In this document: positions 11,905-24,036 of the stretch, in pieces | Layout of the letters: each line of letters begins with the position of its first letter | How positions within the stretch are numbered: the first letter of the stretch is position 1 | Assembly (NCBI GenBank): GCA_037954665.1 | Contig: JBBMOL010000195.1 | Coordinates: 650,740-714,739 of the forward strand | Direction of reading: 5' to 3' | Length of the DNA stretch: 64,000 nucleotides | DNA from: Laguncularia racemosa | Taxonomy: Eukaryota; Streptophyta; Magnoliopsida; Myrtales; Combretaceae | Translations under genes and position numbers: made by a program | The notes under the pieces: model-generated | Seen by the model: only the letters and a program-made list of their open reading frames with translations | Databases searched by the model: none | What the model was told of the DNA's origin: nothing

Positions 11905-12815
11905 AGCGACAGGACACTGCTCCTAGAAGGGCTCCCTGCCTGTGTCCTCTCGCTTGTGATTATATTAGAACTAGACGATGCATAGCCGCAACATATGGAT
12001 GTTCCAACTTTCATGTTAAGGTTATGGCACTTCCGTCTAATTGAAAACTTCGTACTTTATTTTTAAATTAAAAAAAAAATTATATGAATACTCGTTATTA
12101 TCTTTTCTTTTTTGAATTGAAATTACAAAGAAATTAGTCTGGTACTTACGCTCTTTTCAGGGGAAAAGATAGATGTAAATAAAGGAAGATGAGTTGTTCA
12201 GACTAGCTGCTCAAAGCTCCAACAAGGCAATTCTTAGGTCTTTAATCCAGTGGATCATTTCTTTTTTAAGGAAAATTATAAAAACATGACATGTATTTTA
12301 ATTTTTTCTATATATTCATGATTTGTATTTTATTTTTTTATAAATATACAATTTGTATTATATCACTATCTATTAATATTAATTAAGGAATACTTGATAT
12401 CCTCTAATTGGCAATTAATAATTAATTTAAGAAAATAATATTATTATTTAAATAATAAAAACATATATCATATGTTCGTGAAAAGATAAAACATGGATTA
12501 TAAGTTTGCAAAAGCACTAAACATGGGTTATGTTCTGTATTTTTTTTCTTTTTTATTTTTCTATCAAAATCTATAATGCTTATAAACAAAAAAAAAAATA
12601 GACATACTTAATAGAAAAAAATTATTGAAAAATATCTTGATTTATTGATAAATAATGCATGTTGACTACCATCAAAACAAATGCATATTTCTTGTAATAT
12701 ATATAAATTTTTAAGAATTATTTAATATATATATATATATATATATCATAACATATAACTAAGGTCACAATTAGGATTTCATAAAAACTTGAAAGGCAGA
12801 AGGATCTTTTTACAA
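11905..12815. other. AT-rich intergenic DNA
   Basis: No gene seen. It is very AT-rich, with an (AT)n run at about 12725-12747. It probably includes the upstream (U3) part of the LTR-like sequence that follows, whose left end I could not fix. Confidence 0.4.
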
Positions 12816-14617
12816 TCAGAGTATAAATACTTTATGTTGACCTAGTTCTCCTTCTTTTTCACCCTTTACAGTAAAAACAATAGACAAAAAGAAAAGCTCT
12901 TTCAAAACAAACCTAAGATGATTTAGAGGAAATTGTTGACATTCGATCCAATCACACAAGATAAGATTTTACTATGAAATGGTTAATGAGAATGCCGAAT
13001 TGAAGATTTTCTCTATTCACATCGCCTTGTTCATCCATAATTTGAATTTGAAGAATGGTACAAGACGAGCACCAAATCTATCGATTAAGGAGTATATTTG
13101 TCGAAACTTGGAAGTAAGTCATCTAACCTATGTTAATTGAGTAGAAATTCATGTTTTAGGGATTAAGTCTAGGGATAAAGAGAAGCGAGTTTAAGAGAAC
13201 TTGGATTAAAGAAATTAGGGTTCGTAAAATTTGCTGAGAGATACATGACCTCCCAACACGGTCGTGTTTCGACCATGTTGAATACAAACCTTACACCGAG
13301 AGATACACAGCATCCTAACACGGTCATGTTTCGACCATGTTGAATTGAGAGAAACACGGTCTCCCAATACGGTCATATTTCAACCATGTTGAATTGAGAG
13401 AAACATGACCACTCAACATGGGCGTATTCCAACAGTGTTGAAGCCAAAATTTACCGAAAGATACACAACCCTTAACACGATCGTATACTAACCCATGTTA
13501 AGCTACATAGCCTCCAACATGGTCGTGTTGAATAAAATATAATTTAATTATATATCCATTTAACTTCTCATTAAGCTAATTTCTACACGACCTAGATAGT
13601 TAGTAAAACCTCAAATAAATGAAATGATTAAGATTAAGAGAGTTAAGAGGTGATATCAATCCTAGATTAGTACTAAAAAGGAATTCTTGATGTTGTATAG
13701 ATTTTAGTTTAGCTTAAGTTTAAAACCAGAAGTGTTCAAAGCTAGGATTCAAGATACATGTAACTTATGTGCTAATTTGTACTTGTTTAAGTTAGTATAT
13801 GTGTTTAAATTGATTAAGTTGAATAATTTAGTTTAAGTGTTTAAGTTGTATGTTGTATGTGCTTAGCTTGGCTTAGGGGCCTGTAGTAGCAAATCCTTAA
13901 GGAGCACCCTAATGATCCTTGTGTGACGTTGTCCTTAATGGAGTCATACCCGAAAATGATCTGGTTTAAATGTTAGTTTAAGAGGATTAAGTGGACATGA
14001 GTGTAGAGCTCATAGTAGTAGTTCCTATCACCTGAATTAAGTGGTTTAAGTAAACATGAGTACGGGGCCCGTAGTGATAGTTTCCATCACCAAATTTAAG
14101 GATTAAGGGATCCTGGGTGTGGGTCCCATAGTGGCAGTTCCCATCACCAATATATGTTCCTATATGTTAAGTGTATTAAGGAGGTCATAAATACTCTTGT
14201 TGCTTGTGGACATGAATTGTATCATGAAACAGTTACATGTATTTAAGTACTACATGTTGCATGTGACACTTGTTCATGTTTATTTATGCGTGTGTGGTTG
14301 TGTTATACGTATTGAGCATTAGCTCATCTTTCGGGGAATATTTTTTAGATGTAGGTATTGAAGGATATGATAACCTAGAAGATAACTTCGGCTTGAGTGA
14401 ACCATAGAGAAAAGAAGATGATGATTACCATTACTATTATAGCGATTAGAATTTGGGAGAATTGTGTTATTTGAATGTACTATATATTATCTTTTAGAGA
14501 ATGTTAATTTAAAGTTTATAGACTTCTGCTGCGTTAGATGTTGGATATAGATTTATGAAATTTATTTTGAAGTTATGGGATGTATTGAATGTCTTTATAT
14601 AAGAGTTACAGGTAACA
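12816..14617 (+). repeat. LTR-like sequence, Tekay/Del-type gypsy, right end defined
   Basis: It contains a TATA box (TATAAATA, 12822-12829), the block around GAGCATTAGCTCATC typical of Tekay/Del LTRs as I know them, and ends just before a tRNA-iMet-type primer site (GGTATCAGAG at 14621-14630). The stretch 13880-14150 has three decayed copies of a segment ending in CCTATCACC or CCCATCACC. A diverged inverted copy lies at 17782-19150. No internal protein region is attached, so it is a solo or truncated LTR. The true left end probably lies upstream of the TATA box. Confidence 0.5.
13236..13536 (+). repeat. Tandem array of palindromic modules inside the LTR-like sequence
   Basis: About six units of 47-62 bp. 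Each carries a spacer like GAGAGATACA followed by an imperfect palindrome of the form AACACGGTCGTGTT-CGACCATGTT. The units are degraded to different degrees. It resembles in form, though not in flanking sequence, the arrays of the Athila element at 26912-27240, 30893-31259 and 38056-38394. Confidence 0.7.
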
Positions 14618-14705
14618 AAAGGTATCAGAGAGATTCAAAGCTTTAATGTGTTCTTGTGAGATAAAGACATATAGCGAGCAGTAGCATGGATTGGGTTTTG
14701 GGGTG
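14618..14705 (+). other. Primer-site-like and polypurine-like junction after the LTR
   Basis: GGTATCAGAG (14621-14630) matches the tRNA-iMet primer site core. About 65 bases later comes GGGTTTTGGGG followed by TGTTATA, the look of a polypurine tract next to an LTR start. Having both within 90 bp suggests a collapsed internal region or a very short element. Confidence 0.4.
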
Positions 14706-15259
14706 TTATATTCCTTTCTTAAGTATTATAAATATTGAAATTGATTAGAGTTTATATATTCAAATAATAAATAAAACAAACTCAATCGTCTGGCCCCTAA
14801 AGCTTCGGAAACTTGACTTAGCCATGCTTTCGTACGTGTGGGGTCAAAAAATCATCGTGAAAGCTACGACATCACTTTACACTTTTGCCTTTCTACTTGT
14901 ACTTGTTTTCATATTATTCCCAATCTCTAATTTTTAATTTGAATATTCCATTAATTCTTTAAAAATTATAAGTACTTTATATTTTACATCAACAATGGCA
15001 AAATTTATTGTAATTCAATCCCTTAGATCCCAAATCAAAAAAATTATAGGCTTAAACACTAAACGACATTAAAACTATTGTAACGTAAGCTATCCATGCA
15101 AGAAGATAATTATTACTTCAATGTTAGCCCATTCTTATATAAGTTCCAAAATTACCCATAAAAACATGTCACAATATATTTTTCGGAATCCATTCCCATA
15201 AGGTAAGAAATGAGTACAAGGCCTTCCTACTTTATACCTATCTTGGAACTTATATTTAA
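14706..15259. other. Intergenic, no gene recognised
   Basis: AT-rich with no recognisable coding or repeat signature, except that its first bases could be the start of a second LTR (TGTTATA at 14704). Confidence 0.35.
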
Positions 15260-15817
15260 AGTGTTATACTATAAATTTCTAGGATGGTTGAATTACTAGC
15301 AAAAGAAAAGAATTAAGTTATAGGAAGTGCTGAAAGTTGCTTTGGTATGACCAATTCGATGTCTAAGTTAGCACAAAAATTTGGAATGCAATAAAGTGTA
15401 ATATGTGCATGATAGTGGAAGAGATTATTATCCTTTACTATGTAGTCTCATCCCTTATTTATAGAGGATAAGACTGGATTACATATGGCAAATGCATTTA
15501 TGGCTTCAGATCTACTCCGGATATTGGGGAGGACGTATCCTTAACTAAGATCTTTCTTTACTTGCTTAGAGTTGTCTTTGTTTTCCTTATCTCGTTCTAG
15601 GATATGCATGGTTGATTTAACCTTAAGCTCAGGTATGTGCTCATAGGAACTAATGCTTTAGCATTGTATTGGTTTTTTAGAGGTTGACTTTGACCTTTAG
15701 AGCTTGAACATGGGCTTAAATAGGTCGGATTGAACTGTAAGGGTCTATGCTCAAAAGATTCAATCAAAACTAAAGTATATAAGATACAAGTTCAAGGGTA
15801 CCTTATATCTAACCTAC
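15260..15817 (-). repeat. Solo LTR related to the LTR of the 1-4276 element
   Basis: Shares ordered blocks with 3769-4276: the region of GATGTCTAAGTTAGCAC, TATTTATAGA, GAACATGGGCTT and AGGTCGGATTGAACT. The ends are approximate because they are diverged. No gag or pol sequence adjoins it, so it is probably a solo LTR of a Tat-type element. Confidence 0.5.
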
Positions 15818-17781
15818 AAAAAATTATTAAATAATATAAAAAAAGAATAATAAAGTATGAAAATATGCAAAAAAAAAAAGAAAAAAGAAAAGGAGCTCAG
15901 GCTTAAACTCATAAATTAATAACCAAAATAGCTAAACCTAATACCGCCTCTATTATTTTACATTTCCATTCTTTCCCTTGTTTTTTCCCATTTTCCTTTC
16001 TAACTTTACATTTTTCATTCCTTTTTCTTATTATTTCTTATTTTCTAGGTGGTTTGGTCACATAAACATTAGATAATGAATGTAGGATTTTTTTTTTAAA
16101 TTTCATAGATTTTTCTACAAGTTCCAATGGTATATATATATATAAACTTAAAATTTATCAGAAAGAATTAAAATTTATAGATATCACAATTATTTTATGC
16201 CCTATAGAATTTACAAGATATAAATTCCAAAGTGGTTTCAAAGTACAATGAATAAGTTTCGAATATAAAATATGAACTTGTACCTTATAGAGTGCTAGTT
16301 GGATCTCATATAGCTCACCCATACTCTATAGGATGAGTCTAAGTCTAGATCCATTTCCCGATAAGCTAGAGCTATGTCTTCAACCTTATGGAGCTAGGCA
16401 TAGGTAAGACCTTAACAATATTCATGTTTAGGTAAGACAATAATTACACAAAAAATGTTAATAAAAATGATAAAAATATAATATACATGTGATTTAAATG
16501 CCCTCACCAAAAAAAAAAAAAGAATTATTAAATTAAAGAATAAAAATTCATTCTCATATATATAGAAAGCTTTGTGTTAAGAAATTATAGAAAAAAAATA
16601 AAGAACTCATTATTATTTTTTAACTTTAAATTATGATAATGTCATTATATAATTACCCAATATAACAACTTATTTATTTATTTATTTATTTATTAGTGAA
16701 TGAGTTGATTTAATAAGTTCAAACGTTATATCAAACTCACACTATCTCCTTAAATAAAATAAATATAGATAAACGGTGTGGGAAATTCTTGTATTGACAT
16801 AATCTTTATAATCCAATCAGGACAACATATATAAGATATCCTGAGGTGCCTTCATCAAATCTAGAAAAACCAATTTTATATTATTGTTATTTTTTTCCAT
16901 TCTGTGATTTTGATGATTATTTGGAGTTAGTTCACATTTTCTTATTTTATTAATGTATTGTAGTAAAAAGGTTGGTGAGAAGTGGAATGGAAATGTGAAA
17001 ATTTTATCATTTTAAAATGATATTGTTTGAATATGTAAGAATGAGTAGAATTAATTGTAGGATTTATTTGATTTTCTATTTTATTTATTAAGAACCAGTT
17101 GAACTTTAATGATGGAAAAAGTGAGAGAGCTAGCGCTTTTATACCAATCCATTATCTATTTATATGTATTCAATACTCGACTTTGTGCATGTGTTGGGAC
17201 CTTTTACACTTAAATGAAACAAAATGAGTTTTTGCATGCCTTGAATATCCTCATGGATATTCTAAATAGTCATTTTGCTTTTATCTATTAGTTTTGGTAG
17301 ATTGTGGTAGAGTTATGAAGCCTTTGTTTGACATTTTTTTCATGTTGTTATAAGTAACTATGGGCAATATAAATGTTATTGGAGATTAATAGATTTTGTG
17401 ACCTTAAGTCATTATATAACTATATCTTTCATTCATGTAACTTCACTTACATTTATAATCAAATATTTTAATTAGTTTATATTATTAGCTATCTAATGAA
17501 TAAATACATAAATAAAAATCACTGTTGTATAAGACTACATTTTAAATCTCTTTTAATTGTTTGTTATGCTATTAAATTGATGAGATAGATCATACTAGTT
17601 AAGAAAATTGAAAGAAAGACAAAGTTATATATTTCTACTAGCAAGAGTAGGTTTGCATGGCTTAAATTTCTCTTACTTGAACATGTTTGTGTTTTTAGTA
17701 AATTGCTTGGAATGGTCATTGCATAATTTGGTATGATTGAAGTTTTGTAGCAAAGTCATGTGTAATTTATTGAAGATAATG
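15818..17781. other. AT-rich intergenic DNA
   Basis: No gene seen. It contains (TTTA)n at 16670-16695 and several poly-A stretches. Open frames are short and carry no recognisable motif. Confidence 0.45.
16670..16695. repeat. (TTTA)n microsatellite
   Basis: About six uninterrupted TTTA units. Confidence 0.85.
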
Positions 17782-19150
17782 TAACCCCTAAAAACTTAGA
17801 ACACTATAGTCCGGCACGTGTTGATGTCATTATTAAGTAGTGATATGCTAAAACTCTAAATCTCTATTCCAATTCAAATTGTTCATCACCACTATGCAAT
17901 AATACCAATATAACTTCAATAGTAGAAACAAATGATTCTCAAGTGAATCATTTCAATCATCATTATTTAAGATAATACATTAAAATCTAAATTCAAAATC
18001 AGAGTAAACGTCTATCAACATATAATTATTAACATAATTAAAAGTCTAGTAACTATCTCCCTATTCTTAAATCAATAACCTAAAGTTCTATAAAGGGATT
18101 CTTTAATGACTTTCATATTATTCTTCATCAATATAATAGTAGTGCTCTCTTCCATATTCATCTTGATAATGACCCTTTAAGTTCTTGTTCTCATTGTAAT
18201 CAATATGTTTATTTTTCTCACATACAGTTGAAAAATAATTGAAATAAGCCTAAACCTAATACGTAAGTACCACACAGACATGTGTCTATCATTCAAACAA
18301 CAACATCAACACATAGAGATGCATGAAAAGCATATATCAAAAACATCAAATTATTTATCTTCACTTAGTCCACATTCATCATAGGAGTACTCATGACCCA
18401 TTACACATATAATATTTGCATAATATAATCCTAAATTGGGAATTGCCACTTCGCACCCTATCTAATCTTAATCTATTCTAGATCATTGCGGTACATAGTT
18501 CCATTAGGGACAACATGACATACTGGTCATTGGGGTGCCCTTTAAGGATCTACCACTACAAGCTCCTAGACCGAGCCTAATATAAGTAACAGACGCATTT
18601 GGGGTCAGATAACATTTAAATTCATTAAACGAACTGCACTATCAAGCACAATCAATAGACAAGGTAAACATGTACCTAGGTAAAGTGCTCTTACTATTGT
18701 CTCTTGTATCGTTAGGAAAGGGATATAAACATGTCAATTATAAAGAACTAAATTCAATTCTATTCTATAATTAATCTAGGTTTACTAATTGGTTAATTTT
18801 ATATCCTAATTGTAGAATTCCCTTTCTCGATGTCTTGCTGTACATGAGTTGTAATTTAGAATCGTAATATAACGAAATAGAATTAAATGGAAAGTGTTCT
18901 TGGACAACATGGTTATGTAAGAGGCTATGCAAAGAAACACGGTTGAGAACACAGCAGTGCTAGTGCTCGTATATCTTTTTGTGTAATTTTTTATTTTAGC
19001 ACACCTAGGCATACAGTCGTGTATTTGGTCATGTACCTTTTTGTGAATTTTATAATTTGATACGCCCAAGTACACAAAAAGGTATTGTATGAAATTTGAT
19101 ACGCCCAATTTCACAAGCATGTCTGACCTTTATGAACCTAAGAGAATTTT
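17782..19150 (-). repeat. Inverted, diverged copy of the 12.8-14.6 kb LTR family
   Basis: The reverse complement of 18421-18610 aligns with 13861-13980 across the blocks GTAGTxGxxxATCCTTAA, GGGCACCCxAATGA, GTTGTCCxTAATGGA and AATGATCTxG. Further along, 18900-19110 carries worn CACGG and CGTGTA motifs where the other copy has its palindrome array. Near 17782 TGTAACCCCTAAAA resembles the LTR and polypurine boundary seen at 14.70 kb in reverse. Confidence 0.5.
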
Positions 19151-19758
19151 CACCAATAGCACATACAGTAAATAAATCATTTTTTATTAATTATTCAATA
19201 CTTAATATTATAAAAATGAAAGCGTTTATGATTTATTTAGGCAATAATTGGATTAAAGGAGTTTTTGGGTACCTATGTTGCAATTGTTTAAAATTATCTT
19301 AAATTATTTTGAATTTCTTTTGATCATATGTGATTACAAAAAGAGAATTTTGACATATCTTATACATTTTATTCTTATTTGTATTCATACATGGTAGTGC
19401 ATATTTGGAGGCAAGATGGGCGAAAATATCATTGACGATGAGAACACTTAATTTATTTTTCAACACACAACGCATGTGCACGTTAATTTATACTTCAGTG
19501 AAAACAATACAAGACTCATTTTTAAACAACTATGTAATATACATAATAATTTTACAATGGCTAAAATATTGTGAGGAAAGTTAGAAACAAGATGGATAAT
19601 TTTTTCCAATCTCCCTTTATATAAAGCAACCATGTTGTTGCATATAAAGACAAAATAAAAATAAAAAAAAATAAACTTTGGCTTTTATAATCATATATAA
19701 TATTATAACTTTAGCCTTCTTTCCCTTTAGACACCCATACAACGGTACGTGTATTTCT

Positions 19759-19761
<3 letters not shown>

Positions 19762-19792
<31 letters not shown>
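19762..19792. repeat. (TA)n microsatellite
   Basis: About 15 uninterrupted AT dinucleotides. Confidence 0.9.
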
Positions 19793-19795
<3 letters not shown>

Positions 19796-21691
19796 GGGCT
19801 GCCACCTATGCAAGTCCTTGCGTAATGAAATAGAATACAATTACGTATAGGAAGAACAATTGTGATGCAACAACAACTGGGAGCAATACAACATGGGCAG
19901 TGGGGAGGATTCCGAGAGCATGAGCGTCACACACTATGCTTTAATAAGACATTTTGTCGAGGAGGGTTAGGGCATCGTGGGGGCGAGAAAAAAGAATTAT
20001 CAGATTTATTATCATTGATTTGTCTTTATTTGATTCTTGCGATTTATCTGATTCCCCGAAAGACAAAAACACCTTCAAATGAAAATTTTAATGGCCATTA
20101 TCATAAAAAGATAATTTTATAATTTTATTGTATTTTTACTCATTTTCACGAGAAAAGAAATAGCTCTTAAAATGAAAAAATTCTACTTATTTCCTTTCTT
20201 TTCTATCTATTTTCATCATTTACTTAAGTTGTCAAATGTAACATCTCTTCCCATTTCTTCCCGTTTTCTTCCGTTTCTACCTCTTCAAACAGAGTAAAAG
20301 TCAACAAAACTAAAAATATGAATCGCCAATAATGGGAGCAACACTCTAAAATATTATATTTTTAAACTCTTTTTTTATAAATATTATACTCAAAATAATT
20401 ATTTCAAAAATAAGTTAAGAAAGTACGAACTCAGTTTACGACTTCAATTTTATAAAAATTTGCAAAACCAAATGTGCAAATCGAGTTTACACATTCATTA
20501 CAATTTATATAGAATGCGTGAACTTCATATTGCTTAAAGGTGTAGACATTACCTTTAGCACAACTTATTTTTTAACACTTCGACAAATGAAAATATAACA
20601 ATTCGACTCATATAAAAATAGGACACAGCAACACAGTTTAGTCTTAACTACAATACACTCAAATAAGTCTTTTTAATATATATATTATGAATTCCTTTAC
20701 TCCAAACGAGCAAAAAGTTATGACATTTCAAAGTTGAAAAAAAAAAACTTAAACTATGCGATTTACTTTTCCAATTTTAAAGAATCATAACTTTTTATTC
20801 ATTTAGAATTATGAAACCCATAATATGTCAAAAAAAGACCAATTTAAGTGTACTATAACTAGAATTAAATTGTGTTGCCATTTGATATTTTTATAAGGGT
20901 AAAATTACTATATTTTCATATGCCGAAATATAAAAAAAATAAATTATAATGAAGGCATGAATGTTGCTCACCCCTTCAATATAATTGTACTGAAAGTGTG
21001 GATATCATTCATGCCTTTAGGAAAATTGTTTAGAGGCACGAATGACCTCTTTTGGGAATAATTTTTATGGATACAATATTTGTGAATTTTTTTAAAAAAG
21101 TGTAATATTTACGAGTATAGCCACTGGTAATAGTGCCTGATTATTTATTTATTTTAGTTAACTAGAGACATAAGACCACATGGTTAGGGATGTAAACGAG
21201 TTGAGTTTGGGATGGGTTCGTTGAAACTCGAACTCAACCTAGCAAAGGATTATATACCTAAAACCCACCCTTGACTTAATAGTTTTTTTTTTTTCTTACC
21301 TGACTTGAGCTTGACCCAATTAACAAATGAAGCATTTCGAACCTAACCTGACTAGCAATTAAATCTTTTTTTTTTTCATACTTCAATTTATTTTCATATG
21401 TTATTTCTTTAATTTATTATTAATCTACTTGTAATAGAAAGAAGAGAGATTAAATATAAAAATATGCTGATTAAAAATATAAAAATAATAAAATAAAATA
21501 TATTGCTTATAGAATATAATATTAATTTTTTTTTGAATTATTGAATTGGGTTTTTCCTATCAGGTTTTTTTTTTTAAATCCCGTAATTCGATCCTAAACT
21601 CTATTGAATTTTATTCCATATCTCAAAACTCAACTTTAAACCCTATAGGATTTTTATTAGATCGGTCGGGGTAGATACCCTATTACGACCT
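19793..21691. other. AT-rich intergenic DNA
   Basis: No gene recognised. The part from about 21186 (TAGGGATGTAAACGAG) to 21690 has the wording of hAT subterminal sequence and could be an older hAT derivative beside the one at 21700, but I cannot define both ends. Confidence 0.35.
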
Positions 21692-21699
21692 ACTCTAGT

Positions 21700-22832
21700 T
21701 AGGGGTGGGAATCGCGGAGCGGACAAAAAAAATTTGACCCACAGAGGTGCGGGCTATTTTGGCCTGCGCCCGCTTGACTCACGGGGCGGGGCGGGCAATT
21801 GCTACGGGCGGCGGGCTAACTCTCTGGAAAACGCGATCTGCACTGTGGACGACACAACCGTCCACCGTGGACTGCTGCCTGCTGGACATGACAAGAGGCA
21901 GTGGTGTGGGGATTCTGTTACCATTTATTCCTCTCCTTCTTCTACTTGTCTTTCCCCTGCTTGCCCTTCCCTTGCTTAGACGCCGGCTAGCACTAGCCTC
22001 GCAACTCAGAAACCCTCCTCCCTAACTATAAAACCCCGCTCGCGTCGTTCTTCCGGACCAAACCTATTTTTCAATTTCTTGTTTTGATTTTCATTTGTCT
22101 AGCCAAAGCGAAAACAATGGCATCTTTAGTTAGTCAAGTAGTCAAGGTTAGTAGAGTGAGAAGAAATTTACCAAGCAAAGGATACTGAAACCGATGAAGC
22201 AAACAACGACTACCAGAAGAGTGGCATCTGTTTTCCACAGGACAGTTGCGAGAGACCAATTCTCGATAGAGGAGAGTACGACAGAAGACAGGGCTAGACG
22301 AGATATTGAAAGGCTTGAATGAACAGGTAGGGGACAGACTGATTGCACCTACCAGGCACAGGACTTATTTACCACCGTCTTCACTCTCTTCTCGCTCTTC
22401 TCTTCGCTCTTTAACTCTCTTTTCCAACGACCCCATCCCTCGTCGCTCTTCTCTCCACAACGCCATCGTATGTATTCGTTATTATTATTATTATTTTGTG
22501 TTTACTTTACACTTCAGGTGCTTTAGTAATTCATGTGATTTTTTTTTTCCTTTTCTGTATGTTTTTAATTTGATAGAGGTGTAATTTGGTGGAGCCGTTG
22601 AAGTATGAGAATGGGAAGCCTGTTGTACCATTGATTAATAACCAGCATTCCACAAGAAAAAAAAAAAAAAATTACGGGTCATCGCGGGTCAGCCCGCATG
22701 GCCCGTGGGGCGAGGCGGATCGACTTTTCTAACCCTCCAGTCCTACGGGCCACTGCAGGCCAGCCCGCGACGACCCGCGGGCCGGTACGGGTCGAGGTGG
22801 GCCGGCCATTTCGGCCCGCATTACCGGTCCTA
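21700..22832. mobile_element. Non-autonomous hAT-type DNA transposon
   Basis: 1133 bp with imperfect terminal inverted repeats: the left end TAGGGGTGGGAATCGCGG matches the reverse complement of the right end TAGGACCGGTAATGCGGG. It is flanked by 8-bp target copies ACTCTAGT (21692-21699) and ACTTTAGT (22833-22840), one mismatch apart; 8-bp duplications are the hAT hallmark. Both subterminal regions are strikingly GC-rich (CGGGCC, GCCCGC words) against an AT-rich background. No transposase is present. Confidence 0.7.
22027..22630 (+). pseudogene. Gene-like 5' segment captured inside the hAT element
   Basis: In order: a TATA box (TATAAAA, 22027-22033), an 84-nt leader, an ATG at 22117 in the ideal plant context AACAATGGC, and a short basic Ser/Arg/Val-rich N-terminus (M-A-S-L-V-S-Q-V-V-K-V-S-R-V-R-R) like an organelle-targeting peptide, ended by a stop after about two dozen codons. 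A second frame nearby (22196-22320) reads M-K-Q-T-T-T-T-R-R-V-A-S-V-F-H-R. A possible 109-bp intron (donor GTATGT at 22468, acceptor GATAG ending 22576) precedes a frame reading N-L-V-E-P-L-K-Y-E-N-G-K-P-V-V-P. I do not recognise the source gene. Confidence 0.45.
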
Positions 22833-22840
22833 ACTTTAGT

Positions 22841-23539
22841 TGCTTCCCTGCACATGGTACATAGGTATGGTTAGATTGTTTTTCAATTGAAGAATTATTT
22901 GAGGCGTGGTAATTATAAATTTGGAAAATTACAACTCTCAACATTTTATATATCTTAAGTTGGATTGAATCTTAAATTATACTAAGAATATATGAGGAAT
23001 TGAATTAATTTGCCAAGTTGTAGAAGTTAGTATATTTTGTGAAGGGAATAATACATATATAATCTTTAATGTTTGATTTTTTTTAAACGAGATCTAGATA
23101 TTTTTTTTATTTCACTCTTCAATATTTTTAAAATATCATAAACGAGTCATTCTTCAATACAGTTAACTTTTCCATATAATGATGATATATAGTATTTTAT
23201 GTTTGGTCCATATTTTTATAAATAATAAATAATATAATAAAAATTAAAGAAATTGAGTAACAATAATAAAAAGATTAACAATTCCCAAAAAAGTGAAAAA
23301 ATAGAAAAAAATTTAGAAAAAATTCAAAATGAAAAATATATGTGCATAAATATATATAATATATGTATATATACATATAAAAATATAAGAATTTTTGTAA
23401 AATAATAAAATTATTTGGAAAAATAAACAAAAAAACTAGAAAAATAAAAATATGAAGAAATGTAAATAAGTTAACTAAAAAAGAAAAGACGAATTTTCAG
23501 AAGAAATGACCTGAAAAATAAAAGAAAAAATATTGCATC
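22841..23539. other. AT-rich intergenic DNA
   Basis: Nothing recognised; very high A content from 23200 on. Confidence 0.4.
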
Positions 23540-24000
23540 CAGCCAAGGGCGGAGGTGGCCGAAAGAAGGCCGCGGGTCAGGACCTACTTTGATTACACAT
23601 TTCCATTTAAAGTTATGTTGTGGGACCTCAAATGGACCACATCAAATATTCTGGTGATGACAAGTGGACTCCGTTCGTTTGTTTCGATTCGGTACAAGTA
23701 TCCATCCATCCGTCCATCCCCGCCTTACGAAAGCTTCCCGTGGTCCCTGAAAATTGAAATAGTAGGTCTGCAGTGAAATTGGGAAGGTAGCTGTCTCGTT
23801 TCCTCTCTCCCACACGTAAAATTGAGTAGCTGGTACTAATAATAAATGATTCTGGCACAAGCTATACGGTAGCAGCAGCTGCGCAGCAGAAGGCTGGCTT
23901 AGATGCTTGCAAGGCCAAAAGCACACACGTGTATTTAAGTTAGGGTCCAGAGACCATTGGATTTTAATGAATTAATTGCCGCCGTTGGATGGTCTACCTA
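23540..24000. promoter_or_regulatory. GC-richer, promoter-like island without a gene
   Basis: The base composition shifts to a mixed, gene-flank type. It contains a G-box core in CACACACGTGTATTTAAG (about 23922-23939), where CACGTG is directly followed by a TATTTAA box, and pyrimidine patches at 23795-23812. No adjacent ORF of any size is recognised. It could be the stranded flank of a gene removed or displaced by the insertions to its right. This is inference. Confidence 0.25.
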
Positions 24001-24036
24001 AGCACAATTTCCCTTAAAGCAATATTTGATCTGCTG

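Noticed and set aside
20330..21125. Possible MITE with A/T-rich inverted ends
   Set aside because: The end similarity (AAATATTA...TAATATTT words) is what AT-rich DNA gives by chance; no clear arms or target site.
21186..21690. Possible second hAT-type element next to the one at 21700
   Set aside because: The left end has hAT-like wording, but I could not find a matching right end or a target duplication.
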